From Heterodera schachtii (lineage: Eukaryota > Nematoda > Chromadorea > Rhabditida > Heteroderidae), in NCBI GenBank assembly GCA_023374025.1, contig SIJG01000110.1, positions 267,032 through 331,031 on the forward strand: a stretch of DNA of 64,000 bases, in the 5' to 3' direction. This document shows, piece after piece, positions 26,578-37,700 of this stretch; positions within the stretch are counted from its first letter, which is position 1; every line of letters starts with the position of its first letter. The notes beneath the pieces are model-generated. The model saw nothing but the letters and a program-made list of their open reading frames with translations. It ran no database searches and was not told where the DNA came from. The translations under genes and the position numbers were made by a program.

Positions 26578-26715
26578 CAGGGACGGGCGAAGCTCGGCTT
26601 GGCACTCGAAGCCGAAGGCGAAGCCCAATTTTTTTCGAAGCACGAAGTTCGAAGCCCAAAAAACCCGAAGTTTTCGAAGCTCGAAGCACGAAGCCCGAAG
26701 TTTCGCCCATCCCTG
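26578..26715. mobile_element. hAT-type MITE, 138 bp, with 8-bp target duplication
   Basis: The ends are CAGGGACGGGCGAA and TTCGCCCATCCCTG, inverted repeats with one mismatch. They are flanked by identical 8-bp direct repeats ATCCGTAT (26570-26577 and 26716-26723). The CAGGG terminus and 8-bp duplication are typical of hAT elements. The interior consists of CGAAG(C/T) modules (CGAAGCACGAAG and similar). It is too short to code for a transposase. Confidence 0.85.
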
Positions 26716-26835
26716 ATCCGTATCGGCCATGGAGATTTTGATAAAGCAAGAAAAGTCATGGCCAATGGCAGGCTATGAGGCGCAAAAGTGGGGCACCTGC
26801 GAGGGCTGGGACGCGGGCAGAAAAACCCGACGAGT

Positions 26836-26923
26836 CGCGGATTCAAATTACCACGGTCACGGATCATGTTCATCAAACTGCCGCGAATCGCTAGTCGCGC
26901 ATCGCGGATTCAAATTACCGCGG
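26836..26923. repeat. Two copies of a 21-bp repeat
   Basis: CGCGGATTCAAATTACC(A/G)CGG is present at 26836-26855 and again at 26903-26922, 67 bp apart. The CGCGGATT part recurs in other orientations nearby. Function is unknown. Confidence 0.5.
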
Positions 26924-28697
26924 TCTCGAATTGTGGATCGCTGAGTGCCGGTCATTAGTGCTGTTCGAGAATGTCAGGCTCGAGACGAGCGAGAGAAGTC
27001 TCGGGAATTTTTAAGGTCTCTAATAGCACTGTGTAACAAACAACTTGCTGGTGATCCATCTTCATCATCATCATCATCATCAGTTGCACAACAATTTCCG
27101 CTAACAAATCGCTTCACTTTTCGGGGTCATTTTGTTCCCCTCCCCCCTCCTAATGCCCCCGTTTTGCTTTTTGGGCATATTTATGCATTTTATCAGTCCC
27201 GTGCAATCAGAGAGAGAGAGAGAGAAAGATTTGCTTTAGCTGATTAGGTCATTCATCCCTGCAGCAGCTGTTGATTGAAAGGAATGCGCTCGATTTTGTG
27301 CATGTTTTAAATTGTGTGTGCCATGCCCATCAAATAAATTTGTTAATGATCCCATTTTGGAGAGTTTGAATATGCAATACAATTAATTGGCTGCTTTAAT
27401 GGCAGATCGATGAACAAAAAACAAAGAATATGAATTGAAATTTGATCAAAAATTCTACGAATAAACGAGATCAAACAAAATCCATCGGCTTTTTAATCGA
27501 ACACACGAACGGATTGGATCTTCAATTATATCTCAATTGTCCATTTTCGGGACTACACCCTAACAAAGCCTCAACCCGACAAATTACACTCCAACATGGA
27601 GACCCAACCTAACTTTGTATGGATTTTCAAGGCGTGGAGGGGGTCATTGATTTTCAAATTCCATAGGATTTTTTCCGAATTTATCTCAAATAATTTTTGT
27701 CTATTCTTGGCCATTTTGCCCTTGGGAATAATTGTTGTGCATTTGGAAAGCACCGCCGCTTTTTGTTGATTAGTGATGCGTGTGGCGGTCGGCGTCTGCC
27801 CAAAGAATAGACAGACACACAACAGCAAAAAGAGAGAAAAGGAAGAGATGGGAAAACTTCCTCCATCATTTGACGATGAAGATGATGATGATAATGATGA
27901 ACAGAGAGAGTGACAATGACAAATAATGAGAAAAAGGCAAAAAAAAATGGGGGAGGGGAAGGAAATGCGAAAGAAATTTGTTAATGATGCTGGGGTGGTG
28001 GAGGTGATGCACATGCTTTTGGTTTTTTTTCCACTGGCGAAAGGTTTTGACGAGTGTGGTCTCTCCTCCGGCTCTATTTATTGAACTTTCAGGCGCCCAA
28101 AATCGACTTTTAGGCGCATAATCACTCTAATTAGTAGTGACTGTCCTCATTCTTATTGTTAGGCCATAACTTTTTTTTTAACCCTGTTTTCTGTAATGTT
28201 TTCAATGTTTACCCTTTTCTTGCAAAACGTCTAAAACTTAATAAAACCGTCGCGTCTCCCCCCCTGTCAGATTTTTTAAATTCGTCCTGATTTGGATAAA
28301 GGCAATCTGGAAGATTAACATGGGATTTTGTTGAATTTTAACTGTTTTTAGTGCCAAAGCATTGGGCATTATTTGCCAGGTTTCTAAAATTTTTTGCCAG
28401 CTTTTCTTTTCCTCTACAACATTTGTCTTTTAATTGGAACCATGTGGTATGGTTAAATTTAAATTTTCCATTTCTCTTTCTCTACCATTAATTTGAAAAT
28501 TGCGAAATTTAAACACCGGCCTCTTGGATTAAGCCTCCTTAAATCTTTTTAAAAAAATTGTTTTTTAATTTGATTTTGGTTCTAATTTATTATTTCTTTC
28601 GAAAATGGAGGTATTTATGTAGCTAAAAAGTTGGTTTAAAACCGTTTCATAAATCAATATTTTTTCTTACATTAAGGCACATTATTCTAAAAATATA

Positions 28698-31600
28698 ATG
28701 TCGGAACAAGACTATGACCAGAGGGAACGGCAACGGGAATTGGAGGAGAAAAAGCGCAAATTGGCCGAGATGAAAGCCGCCAAACTGAGACATAAGGGCG
28801 AACGAATGCACGGCAAACGGATTGAAAATGGTTTTTTTTTTTTTTTGGAATTTTTCGAAAATTTATGAGGGGGTTAGGGTCTTTGTTTTCCCATTGGAGT
28901 AACCTCACGCTCGACCATGACACCGGCCGAGCTGGACGCGATGATGGCCGACTTGGGCATTCAGCCGCGCACAAATCGGGAGGAGGCGCCCAGCGACCCG
29001 AGCAGTGCCCATTCGAGCGCACGCGAATGCAACGGTGGCTTGGTACGAGCGAATTGGGTGTGACGTGGTGCCAACTCCCGTTTTTAATAAAATTTTAATT
29101 TCGGGAGTCATAAAATTCGAAAGGTACTACTAGTTAACTCCAGGTCCCCCTTTTTTGGGCAAAATTTTTCATTTTTTTCATTTACCCATCGAAAACAATG
29201 TCGTTTGCCATCGTAATTTCTTCCTTGAATTACATGTGGAAATCTCAAATTTACCAAATCTTTTAATTTTCCATTAAAAATGAAAGTTTACAAAGTTTCA
29301 TTATTCAGTTACATTTGGATGCCAACGATGCGAGGTCAAAGAGTCCAAGACGGCCACAGAAATTGGAGTTGGTGTCCATGCAACCCGTGACCATTCAGCC
29401 AAAGAATGAATTTGTGGGTGTTTGATACTACTAATGACTGGACAACGGGGTCGTAGGAACCCAAGAAAATCCCGTTCCCTAAAACCATGCCGATTAAAAA
29501 AGGACTCGGGACGGATATCCCGAGGTTGGAATCCCGAATTTAATCCCGCTAGATCTCGAGAAAATCCCGGTACCGAACAATCCCGTTGCAATTTAAAAAA
29601 GGCTCGGGATGGATCCCGAGGTAGGGACCCCAAATATAATCCCGGGGGATCCCGACAAAATCCCGGTCTCGTCCTATCTCTATTTGACTCACATCGACAA
29701 ACAGATTCGCCCCCAAAATTGGAATTGCATTTATTTATTCTGCATTACACACAGATTTCCTACTGCAAAACAACACAGACGGACGAGGAGCGGGGACGGC
29801 ACTCGCACGGCGAGTTCAGCATGGGCTCGCAGGAGTTCGCGTTTGACGAGCTGTCCATTGACGAGGAAGCGGCGGCCGGGCAAATTGAGGGCGCCATGGA
29901 GGAATCGCCGACAATGGAAGTGCGCAAACAGTTGAAGAACCTCCATTTTCATCACTACAGCAGCCATTCGGTTGGTAACAGTTGTGCTATCTTGGTAAAA
30001 CATTACAAATACACAAAAAAAAACCACGGTTTTTGAAAATTATTTAAAAATGGAGGGAATTTTATGGCTACAAAAGATTTCCTATAAAGGATCAGGGAAA
30101 AACAATATTCCCATGGGATTTTTCGAGGCCTTTTATCAGTCAGTGCTCACGAATTTGAATGTTCCATTTGGGTCAATACCGAATCCCTAACCGATTCCGA
30201 AATTCGAATTAACTTGGAATTTTTCGACTTTTTGTTCGTTTTTGTATGTATAAAACTGTTCATTAGACACAGAAAGATGTGTCATGCGATGACCACCAAA
30301 CCCAAACGCATGTCAAAATTCCGCCGCTCAGTGATGAGGAAAAGCGCAAAATTCTCGGCAGTGCCGCGTTCACGCGCTATTTCCAGCACGCGTCGCGCGT
30401 CATCGAAAGGGCAATTGTGGAAGAAGTGAGCAGCAGAAGCAGAGGGAATTTGTCATAAAGCCATTTGATTGGAGGAGGATGAGGAGAGGAGGGGGGGGGG
30501 GGGGGTTCGAGCAGTTCGTTTTAAGAAATTAAATTTTTAAATAACTGGAACAAAAATAGACTCATAAAACGCTCACAAATGTTTTAAAGAGGAAATCATT
30601 TTACCAATTTTATTTTTGGTAATTCCGAAACATTTATTTGATACATTTAATGCCTCTCAAAAATGGTCGATTTTTGAAGAGAAAAATTTTTTTTTTTTTT
30701 TTTGAATTTTTATCAAAACAATTTAGATTCGTAACTCACAAATTACATTTTTTTTTTCTGAAAACCATGCTTTTGCCATACTTAAAGTGACTTAGATATT
30801 TTCCGTAAACAATTATACTCACGATACCATAAAACCTTTCACAAACCAGCTATGATTTTCCTTTTTTCAATTAGTCCGATGTGTTCGTCGATTATGTGAA
30901 TGATGGCACCCGCAACGACACAATGGACGACAACAAGCGCGAGGTGCTCAAGTTGGACAGGAAAATTGTTGCCGCCGCTTCCATTGGCATTCTTGGCCAA
31001 CAACACAAAGCAGCGCTTCAACAGCACCAACAACAACAACAACAGCTTACCAGCAACGGCACAACCACTGCCGCCGGCGGTGGTCGTCCCGTTTGTGCCA
31101 TTGAATTTTCCACCATTTTCCCCGAATTGGTGGCGGTGTGCCATGACAGGGACAAGGACGAGCCGTTGGCACCCGACAGTGTGATCAATGTGTGGAACAC
31201 ACGCTTCAAAACGGCATCGCCCGAGTGCGTCAGTGTGTTGGTGTTGTTGTTATATGATAATGATTGTCCTCCTTGACAAGGGTGGGGGGGGCTGGGCACT
31301 ATTCCCCCTCCGTCGTTGCCCCACCCCCGGAAATTTAAAAAAAAAAATTTTGCAAAAAAATTTTATTTCCAAAAACTTGGTTATAAATTGCTGACTCATT
31401 TGTCGGAGTTAAAACACTTCCAAGACAAATCAATTACACACAAAATTTAATTAATTTGTTTTCCAGGATGACATTCACCAGCTCATCACGCGTGATGAGC
31501 ATGACATGGGACATGTTCAACGCGAACATCATCTTCGGTGCATGTTATTCGGGTCAAATTTGCATTTGGGACACGCGGGTGAACAAGCGGATGCCCGTGT

Positions 31601-33572
31601 GTAAGGTGAGCAGTGAAAAGTGAATCGTTGTAGTTGTAGGCATCTACCAAAAAATTTCTAGCTATTTTTCAAAAATTTTATGAAGAATTATTACCTATTT
31701 TCAAAAAATTTTCCAAAAAAATTTTGTTTTTTTCAAAATTTTTATGTTTCAGTTTCTTAATCGTAATTTGTAACACTTTCTTGGGGTAATCGAACATGAA
31801 TATACAAAACCTTTTAAAGTATACGACCTCCGTAAATGTCATTTATTTAATGTTTCCCCCTCTCAGACTCCGTTGACCGCCAAAGCACACACACAGCCCC
31901 TTTTGTGCATGCGTATGGTCGGCACAGCAAATGCGCACGATTTGGTCACCATTTCGACGGACGGTCGGATGTGTTCATGGAGCATTGACAACTTGCAGTC
32001 GCCCATTGAAGCCACCGAATTGACATGCAACAGGACAAAAAAGCCGGTGAGTCTCTTTTCCCTTGAAAATTTTCAGTTTTGCCGATGAGTAAAAAAAAAA
32101 AAATTTTCTGGTTTTCCACGCCAAATTGTTTTTCTAGTTTTCGAATTTGGAATAACGAATTATTTTGTGTATCTTCAATGGGAAAATGATATTAAAATGA
32201 GTGAGAAAAAAATGGGGATGGGAATAATTTTGTTTTGTTTGTTTTGGTTTTACTGTATTGAACTATTCCATTTTTATATATGATTTTATGTCAAAAATTG
32301 TTTTTCCTTTCCAATGTTCAGATTTGTGCACTTAGCATGGCATTCCTACACAACAGCATCAACAATTACGTGCTGGGCACTGAGGAGGGCGAGCTGTACA
32401 TTGGCGACCGACACGCGGCCAGCGGCGAGTCGAGCAGAAGCATTGCCGGTGAGGATTTCCCCCCCCCCCCCCGCCGAAAATTAAAAAAAAATCAAAGCTA
32501 GAAACTTTTTATTTTTCCATCTTGCAAAAAATTGACATTTTTCTCATCCCGAGTCCAAATCAGACATTGTTTTTTCACGACCTACCGCATTAATTATTTC
32601 TTAATTGATTTCATAAAATGGCCATTTCTTGCACAGCCCACCAATTGCCGATCACTGCGCTGGACACACATCGCGCGTTGGGTGCCATTGACTTCAGCTC
32701 ACTGTGTTTGACTTGCTCCATGGATTTTGGCATCAAACTGTGGAATATCAAGGTGAGAGAGACTAACCGACCAATAATTCAATTTATATTACATATTTCT
32801 GTAATTTTTATAAGAAATATTTTTTTCTTGGAGGAAAATTTTTGCATTTTTTTCTTATGCCATTAATTTGTTTAATTGTTATTTTTAATTATGCCCTCCA
32901 TTTTGTCTTTTCCATGCCAGAGTCAGAAGTCGGCTCCCCTGTTGACATTGGACCGCAAGCACAAGTTTTACGTGACCGATGTCCAATGGTCGCCCGTCCA
33001 TCCCGCAGTGTTTGCGTCACTTTCCGCGGAAGGAATGGCAAGTGTTTTTTGTTGATATAGATGCTAGATGGAGTATTTTCGTACCAGTGATCAAACAGAA
33101 TTTCCTGACATCGATTTTTGTAGGTTTCGGAATTCCACATTTTTTATGGGAGGCACACAATTATTTGTCGGAATTTTTTAGGGAATCGGATCATCAAATT
33201 TTTTCAAAAAGTTTGACGTGACGTATGCTTTCTCCCTTATATAGCTCAATCTGTGGAACATCAACATGAACACGGAGAAGCCAATCACTTCAGTTGCGCT
33301 TGGTGAGCCGGGCACCAAATTCCAATGGAGTCACAACGGCAAGTTTTTTGTTTTACGGCAAATTTTTTGGACTAAACAAATTGATTTTGAATAATTAAAG
33401 GTCAACAAATTGTGGCCGGAGATGAGTCAGGCGCTGTACACATTTTTGATGTCCATGAGAGCATGTACAATGCACGGCCAAGCGAATGGGACACTTTGAA
33501 AAAGTGGGCAAATTTTTCGAATTTTTTTTTGTGCATTCAAATTTTAGTGTATTGACTGATTTGGCCGTTTGA
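28698..33572 (+). CDS. dyci-1: Cytoplasmic dynein intermediate chain
   Basis: Fourteen exons (28698-28830, 28900-29042, 29309-29413, 29755-29970, 30273-30425, 30875-31224, 31467-31605, 31867-32046, 32322-32448, 32637-32752, 32921-33043, 33245-33338, 33401-33503, 33548-33572) close to 668 aa, near the usual length. The N-terminal charged helix (QRERQRELEEKKRKLAEMKA) is the known p150-Glued/NudE-binding type. TPAELDAMMADLGI is the second conserved helix. KTTQT (132-136) fits the LC8 light-chain motif. A Gln-rich insert precedes the WD40 propeller (INVWNTRFK, GQICIWDTR, RMCSWSI, MDFGIKLWNIK, LNLWNINMN, AVHIFDV). The protein scaffolds light chains and links dynein to dynactin. Exon 4 could end at 29994 instead. 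The intron at 33339 has a GC donor (GCAAGT), required for the correct phase. It is the only plus-strand gene here. Confidence 0.93.
29450..29672. repeat. CCCG/CGGG palindromic module repeat in a dynein intron
   Basis: Within intron 29414-29754, variants of AAATCCCG, TCCCGAGG and CGGGATGGATCCCGAGG recur at least eight times in both orientations, giving local self-complementarity. A similar block sits in an SRR1-like intron at 54420-54590. Confidence 0.6.
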
Positions 33573-33624
33573 CTGAAACCATCAATGTGCTCGATTGGAT
33601 GATGGGGGAGAAGCAGAGAAAGAA

Positions 33625-33630
33625 AATAAA
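33625..33630 (+). terminator. Candidate polyadenylation signal of the dynein gene
   Basis: AATAAA lies 53 nt after the inferred stop, followed by T-rich sequence. It is the first match downstream. Confidence 0.5.
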
Positions 33631-33937
33631 AATGATTTTTACCCAATTTTATTATGTATGTGTAAGAGACAGAATAAAAAAACCAAATTAGTATTAATTT
33701 TTTTTTCTGGAAAAGGTCAAATTTTTGGGTGTACACCAGGGATAGCACGGAATTCCGACATTTTTGGTGTCGGAATTCCGATTTCCGAAAAAATTTTGGT
33801 CGTGGAATTCCGACTTCTGAAATTTTTGATAAAAGTCGGCAAGTTTTCGGAAATTTTTTTTGAATTTTTTTCAAAAAATTAGTAATTTTTGTACAATTTC
33901 TGTTAATAAATTGCACTGAAATTTTCAAAATTTTCCA

Positions 33938-34075
33938 GCGGCGCCTATCGGTACCGCCGTGCTCTATTAACTTTCTTGAAAATTTGCTCAAAATCGTCAT
34001 TTTGGACAAAATCTCTTAACAAATCTTATTACAAATTGCAAAAATTTTCCCGGCGGTGCCTATCGGCACCGCCGG
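33938..34075. repeat. Two GC-hairpin repeats (GGCGGYGCC-TATC-GGYACCGCC family)
   Basis: Hairpin 1 is at 33938-33957 (GCGGCGCC TATC GGTACCGC). Hairpin 2 is at 34050-34075, a perfect 11-bp stem (CCGGCGGTGCC) around a TATC loop. Flanks are related AT-rich sequence (TTGCAAAAATTTTCC upstream; a TTAACTTTCTTGAAAATTTGCTC-type stretch downstream), so these are tandem-like units with a spacing of about 112 bp. Other members are at 45463, 63740 and 63873. Confidence 0.8.
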
Positions 34076-34147
34076 ACGCCCTGCACCCCCCCTTGTCCCC
34101 AAAATTCTGTGAAAAACGCGCCCAAAAAAACAATGTAAAATGACAAA

Positions 34148-34666
34148 TACCGTACTTTCTCTATTTGAAGGTCCGGGCCTACTATTGTTCAACCCCTCCA
34201 AAAAGGGGCCTTTAATTGGAGAGGGGCCTTCTACCAGAGAGGGGCCTACTATTGTTCAACCCCTAAAATCTCTGAAATTTTTTTTTTTGCGTCAAAAAGG
34301 GGTGAAGCCTTTTTTCTAACCAGTTTTATAGTGCAGAGCATGAATTGAGTATTATTATACCTTTTACAAATTTTTGAATTTTTTAAAAATTTTGAAAATT
34401 TTTCACCCAAATTTAGCTGAAAATTACTTTTCAGGAGTTTTTTAGGGTGCTAATAACGAATCTGTAATCAGGTTTCGCTTTCGGCGTCTTCAAAGCCCCA
34501 GAATCCCTGCGGATATACTCGATCCCTCCTGGAGGGGGGCCTTTAATTGGAGAGGGGCCTTCGACAAGAGAGGGGCCTACTATTATTCAACCCCTCCAAA
34601 AAGGGGCCTTTAATTGGAGAGGGGCCTTCGACAAGAGAGGGGCCTTCAAATAGAGAAAATACGGTA
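34148..34666. mobile_element. TA-bounded TIR element, about 519 bp
   Basis: The left end TACCGTACTTTCTCTATTTG is the inverse of the right end CAAATAGAGAAAATACGGTA, with one mismatch. Both ends carry TA, as with Tc1/mariner-type insertion. The interior repeats GGGGCCTTYRAYWRGAGAGG and CTACTATTRTTCAACCCCT modules in direct order. No transposase ORF is present, so it is non-autonomous. Confidence 0.7.
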
Positions 34667-34790
34667 ATTTAAATTGCTTGTGATTATATTCAATCGCTGG
34701 AAAAGCATTCTTTATACGTTAAACCTGCAAAAAGCGTCTGAAATTGGTTGCTGACCATTCTATTCCCTAAGAAAAGTCACACACGGAAGC

Positions 34791-37700
34791 AAAATCCTAA
34801 ATACACAACGGCGCTTTCATTATAAAGCTTTAAGGGAGGCATAGTAACACGAATATTTCAATTTCTTACTTTATCTGAATAGAAAAAGGTTGGTTACGCA
34901 CGAACATTTTCATAGAAATTCTGGCTGAAACTAAAATCCCTCTTTTGGTCTTAAATTATGAATTTTTGGCCCATTATGGACGAATTAAGTATAGAAGGCG
35001 TCCCATAAATACAGTCATATTTTTAGTTCGAGTTTCAGAAAATGAATATTTAAAAGAGGCTAAATTACAAACGTTTTTCAAATTTTGGGTGTATCCGAAT
35101 AGAAAGAGGTTGGAAATCATTACTTTTCAGGCTTATAAAATTCGGGCCAAAAAATATTGGTGTTTGTGACTAGAAAAATGGACATGCATTTCATTTGGAT
35201 TCCAAAATGCAATTACAGAATTGCGCCGGCAAATCCTAGATACACAACGGCGCTTTCATTATAAAGCTTTAAGGGAGGCATAGTAACACGAATATTTCAA
35301 TTTCTTACTTTATCTGAATAGAAAAAGGTTGGTTACGCACGAACACTTTCATAGAAATTCTGGCTGAAACTAAAATCCCTCTTTTGGTCTTAAATTATGA
35401 ATTTTTGGCCCATTATGGACGAATTAAGTATAGAAGGCGTCGCATAAATACAGTCATATTTTTAGTTCGAGTTTCAGAAAATGAATATTTAAAAGGGGCT
35501 AAATTACAAACGTTTTTCAAATTTTGGGTGTATCCGAATAGAAAGAGGTTGGAAATCATTACTTTTCAGGCTTATAAAATTCGGGCCAAAAAATATTGGT
35601 GTTTGTGACTAGAAAAATGGACATGCATTTCATTTGGATTCCAAAATGCAATTACAGAATTGCGCCGGCAAATCCTAGATACACAACGGCGCTTTCATTA
35701 TAAAGCTTTAAGGGAGGCATAGTAACACGAATATTTCAATTTCTTACTTTATCTGAATAGAAAAAGGTTGGTTACGCACGAACACTTTCATAGAAATTCT
35801 GGCTGAAACTAAAATCCCTCTTTTGGTCTTAAATTATGAATTTTTGGCCCATTATGGACGAATTAAGTATAGAAGGCGTCGCATAAATACAGTCATATTT
35901 TTAGTTCGAGTTTCAGAAAATGAATATTTAAAAGGGGCTAAATTACAAACGTTTTTCAAATTTTGGGTGTATCCGAATAGAAAGAGGTTGGAAATCATTA
36001 CTTTTCAGGCTTATAAAATTCGGGCCAAAAAATATTGGTGTTTGTGACTAGAAAAATGGACATGCATTTCATTTGGATTCCAAAATGCAATTACAGAATT
36101 GCGCCGGCAAATCCTAGATACACAACGGCGCTTTCATTATAAAGCTTTAAGGGAGGCATAGTAACACGAATATTCAATTTCTTACTTTATCTGAATAGAA
36201 AAAGGTTGGTTACGCACGAACACTTTCATAGAAATTCTGGCTGAAACTAAAATCCCTCTTTTGGTCTTAAATTATGAATTTTTGGCCCATTATGGACGAA
36301 TTAAGTATAGAAGGCGTCGCATAAATACAGTCATATTTTTAGTTCGAGTTTCAGAAAATGAATATTTAAAAGGGGCTAAATTACAAACGTTTTTCAAATT
36401 TTGGGTGTATCCGAATAGAAAGAGGTTGGAAATCATTACTTTTCAGGCTTATAAAATTCGGGCCAAAAAATATTGGTGTTTGTGACTAGAAAAATGGACA
36501 TGCATTTCATTTGGATTCCAAAATGCAATTACAGAATTGCGCCGGCAAATCCTAGATACACAACGGCGCTTTCATTATAAAGCTTTAAGGGAGGCATAGT
36601 AACACGAATATTTCAATTTCTTACTTTATCTGAATAGAAAAAGGTTGGTTACGCACGAACACTTTCATAGAAATTCTGGCTGAAACTAAAATCCCTCTTT
36701 TGGTCTTAAATTATGAATTTTTGGCCCATTATGGACGAATTAAGTATAGAAGGCGTCGCATAAATACAGTCATATTTTTAGTTCGAGTTTCAGAAAATGA
36801 ATATTTAAAAGGGGCTAAATTACAAACGTTTTTCAAATTTTGGGTGTATCCGAATAGAAAGAGGTTGGAAATCATTACTTTTCAGGCTTATAAAATTCGG
36901 GCCAAAAAATATTGGTGTTTGTGACTAGAAAAATGGACATGCATTTCATTTGGATTCCAAAATGCAATTACAGAATTGCGCCGGCAAATCCTAGATACAC
37001 AACGGCGCTTTCATTATAAAGCTTTAAGGGAGGCATAGTAACACGAATATTTCAATTTCTTACTTTATCTGAATAGAAAAAGGTTGGTTACGCACGAACA
37101 CTTTCATAGAAATTCTGGCTGAAACTAAAATCCCTCTTTTGGTCTTAAATTATGAATTTTTGGCCCATTATGGACGAATTAAGTATAGAAGGCGTCGCAT
37201 AAATACAGTCATATTTTTAGTTCGAGTTTCAGAAAATGAATATTTAAAAGGGGCTAAATTACAAACGTTTTTCAAATTTTGGGTGTATCCGAATAGAAAG
37301 AGGTTGGAAATCATTACTTTTCAGGCTTATAAAATTCGGGCCAAAAAATATTGGTGTTTGTGACTAGAAAAATGGACATGCATTTCATTTGGATTCCAAA
37401 ATGCAATTACAGAATTGCGCCGGCAAATCCTAGATACACAACGGCGCTTTCATTATAAAGCTTTAAGGGAGGCATAGTAACACGAATATTTCAATTTCTT
37501 ACTTTATCTGAATAGAAAAAGGTTGGTTACGCACGAACACTTTCATAGAAATTCTGGCTGAAACTAAAATCCCTCTTTTGGTCTTAAATTATGAATTTTT
37601 GGCCCATTATGGACGAATTAAGTATAGAAGGCGTCGCATAAATACAGTCATATTTTTAGTTCGAGTTTCAGAAAATGAATATTTAAAAGGGGCTAAATTA

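Larger units (their letters stand above)
15077..28697. other. 13.6 kb gene-poor region rich in G/C tracts and microsatellites
   Basis: No ORF here shows recognisable domains or an exon chain. The long ORFs (for example around 18.2-19.2 and 20.1-20.7 kb) translate simple repeats. Contents include many G or C homopolymers of 9-20 bp, GA and TGA/CAT microsatellites, ATC-rich stretches near 15.9 and 27.06 kb, and several small inverted-repeat elements listed separately. It separates the GATA gene (-) from the dynein gene (+), so it contains both upstream regions. Cis-regulatory function is possible but not shown. Confidence 0.6.
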
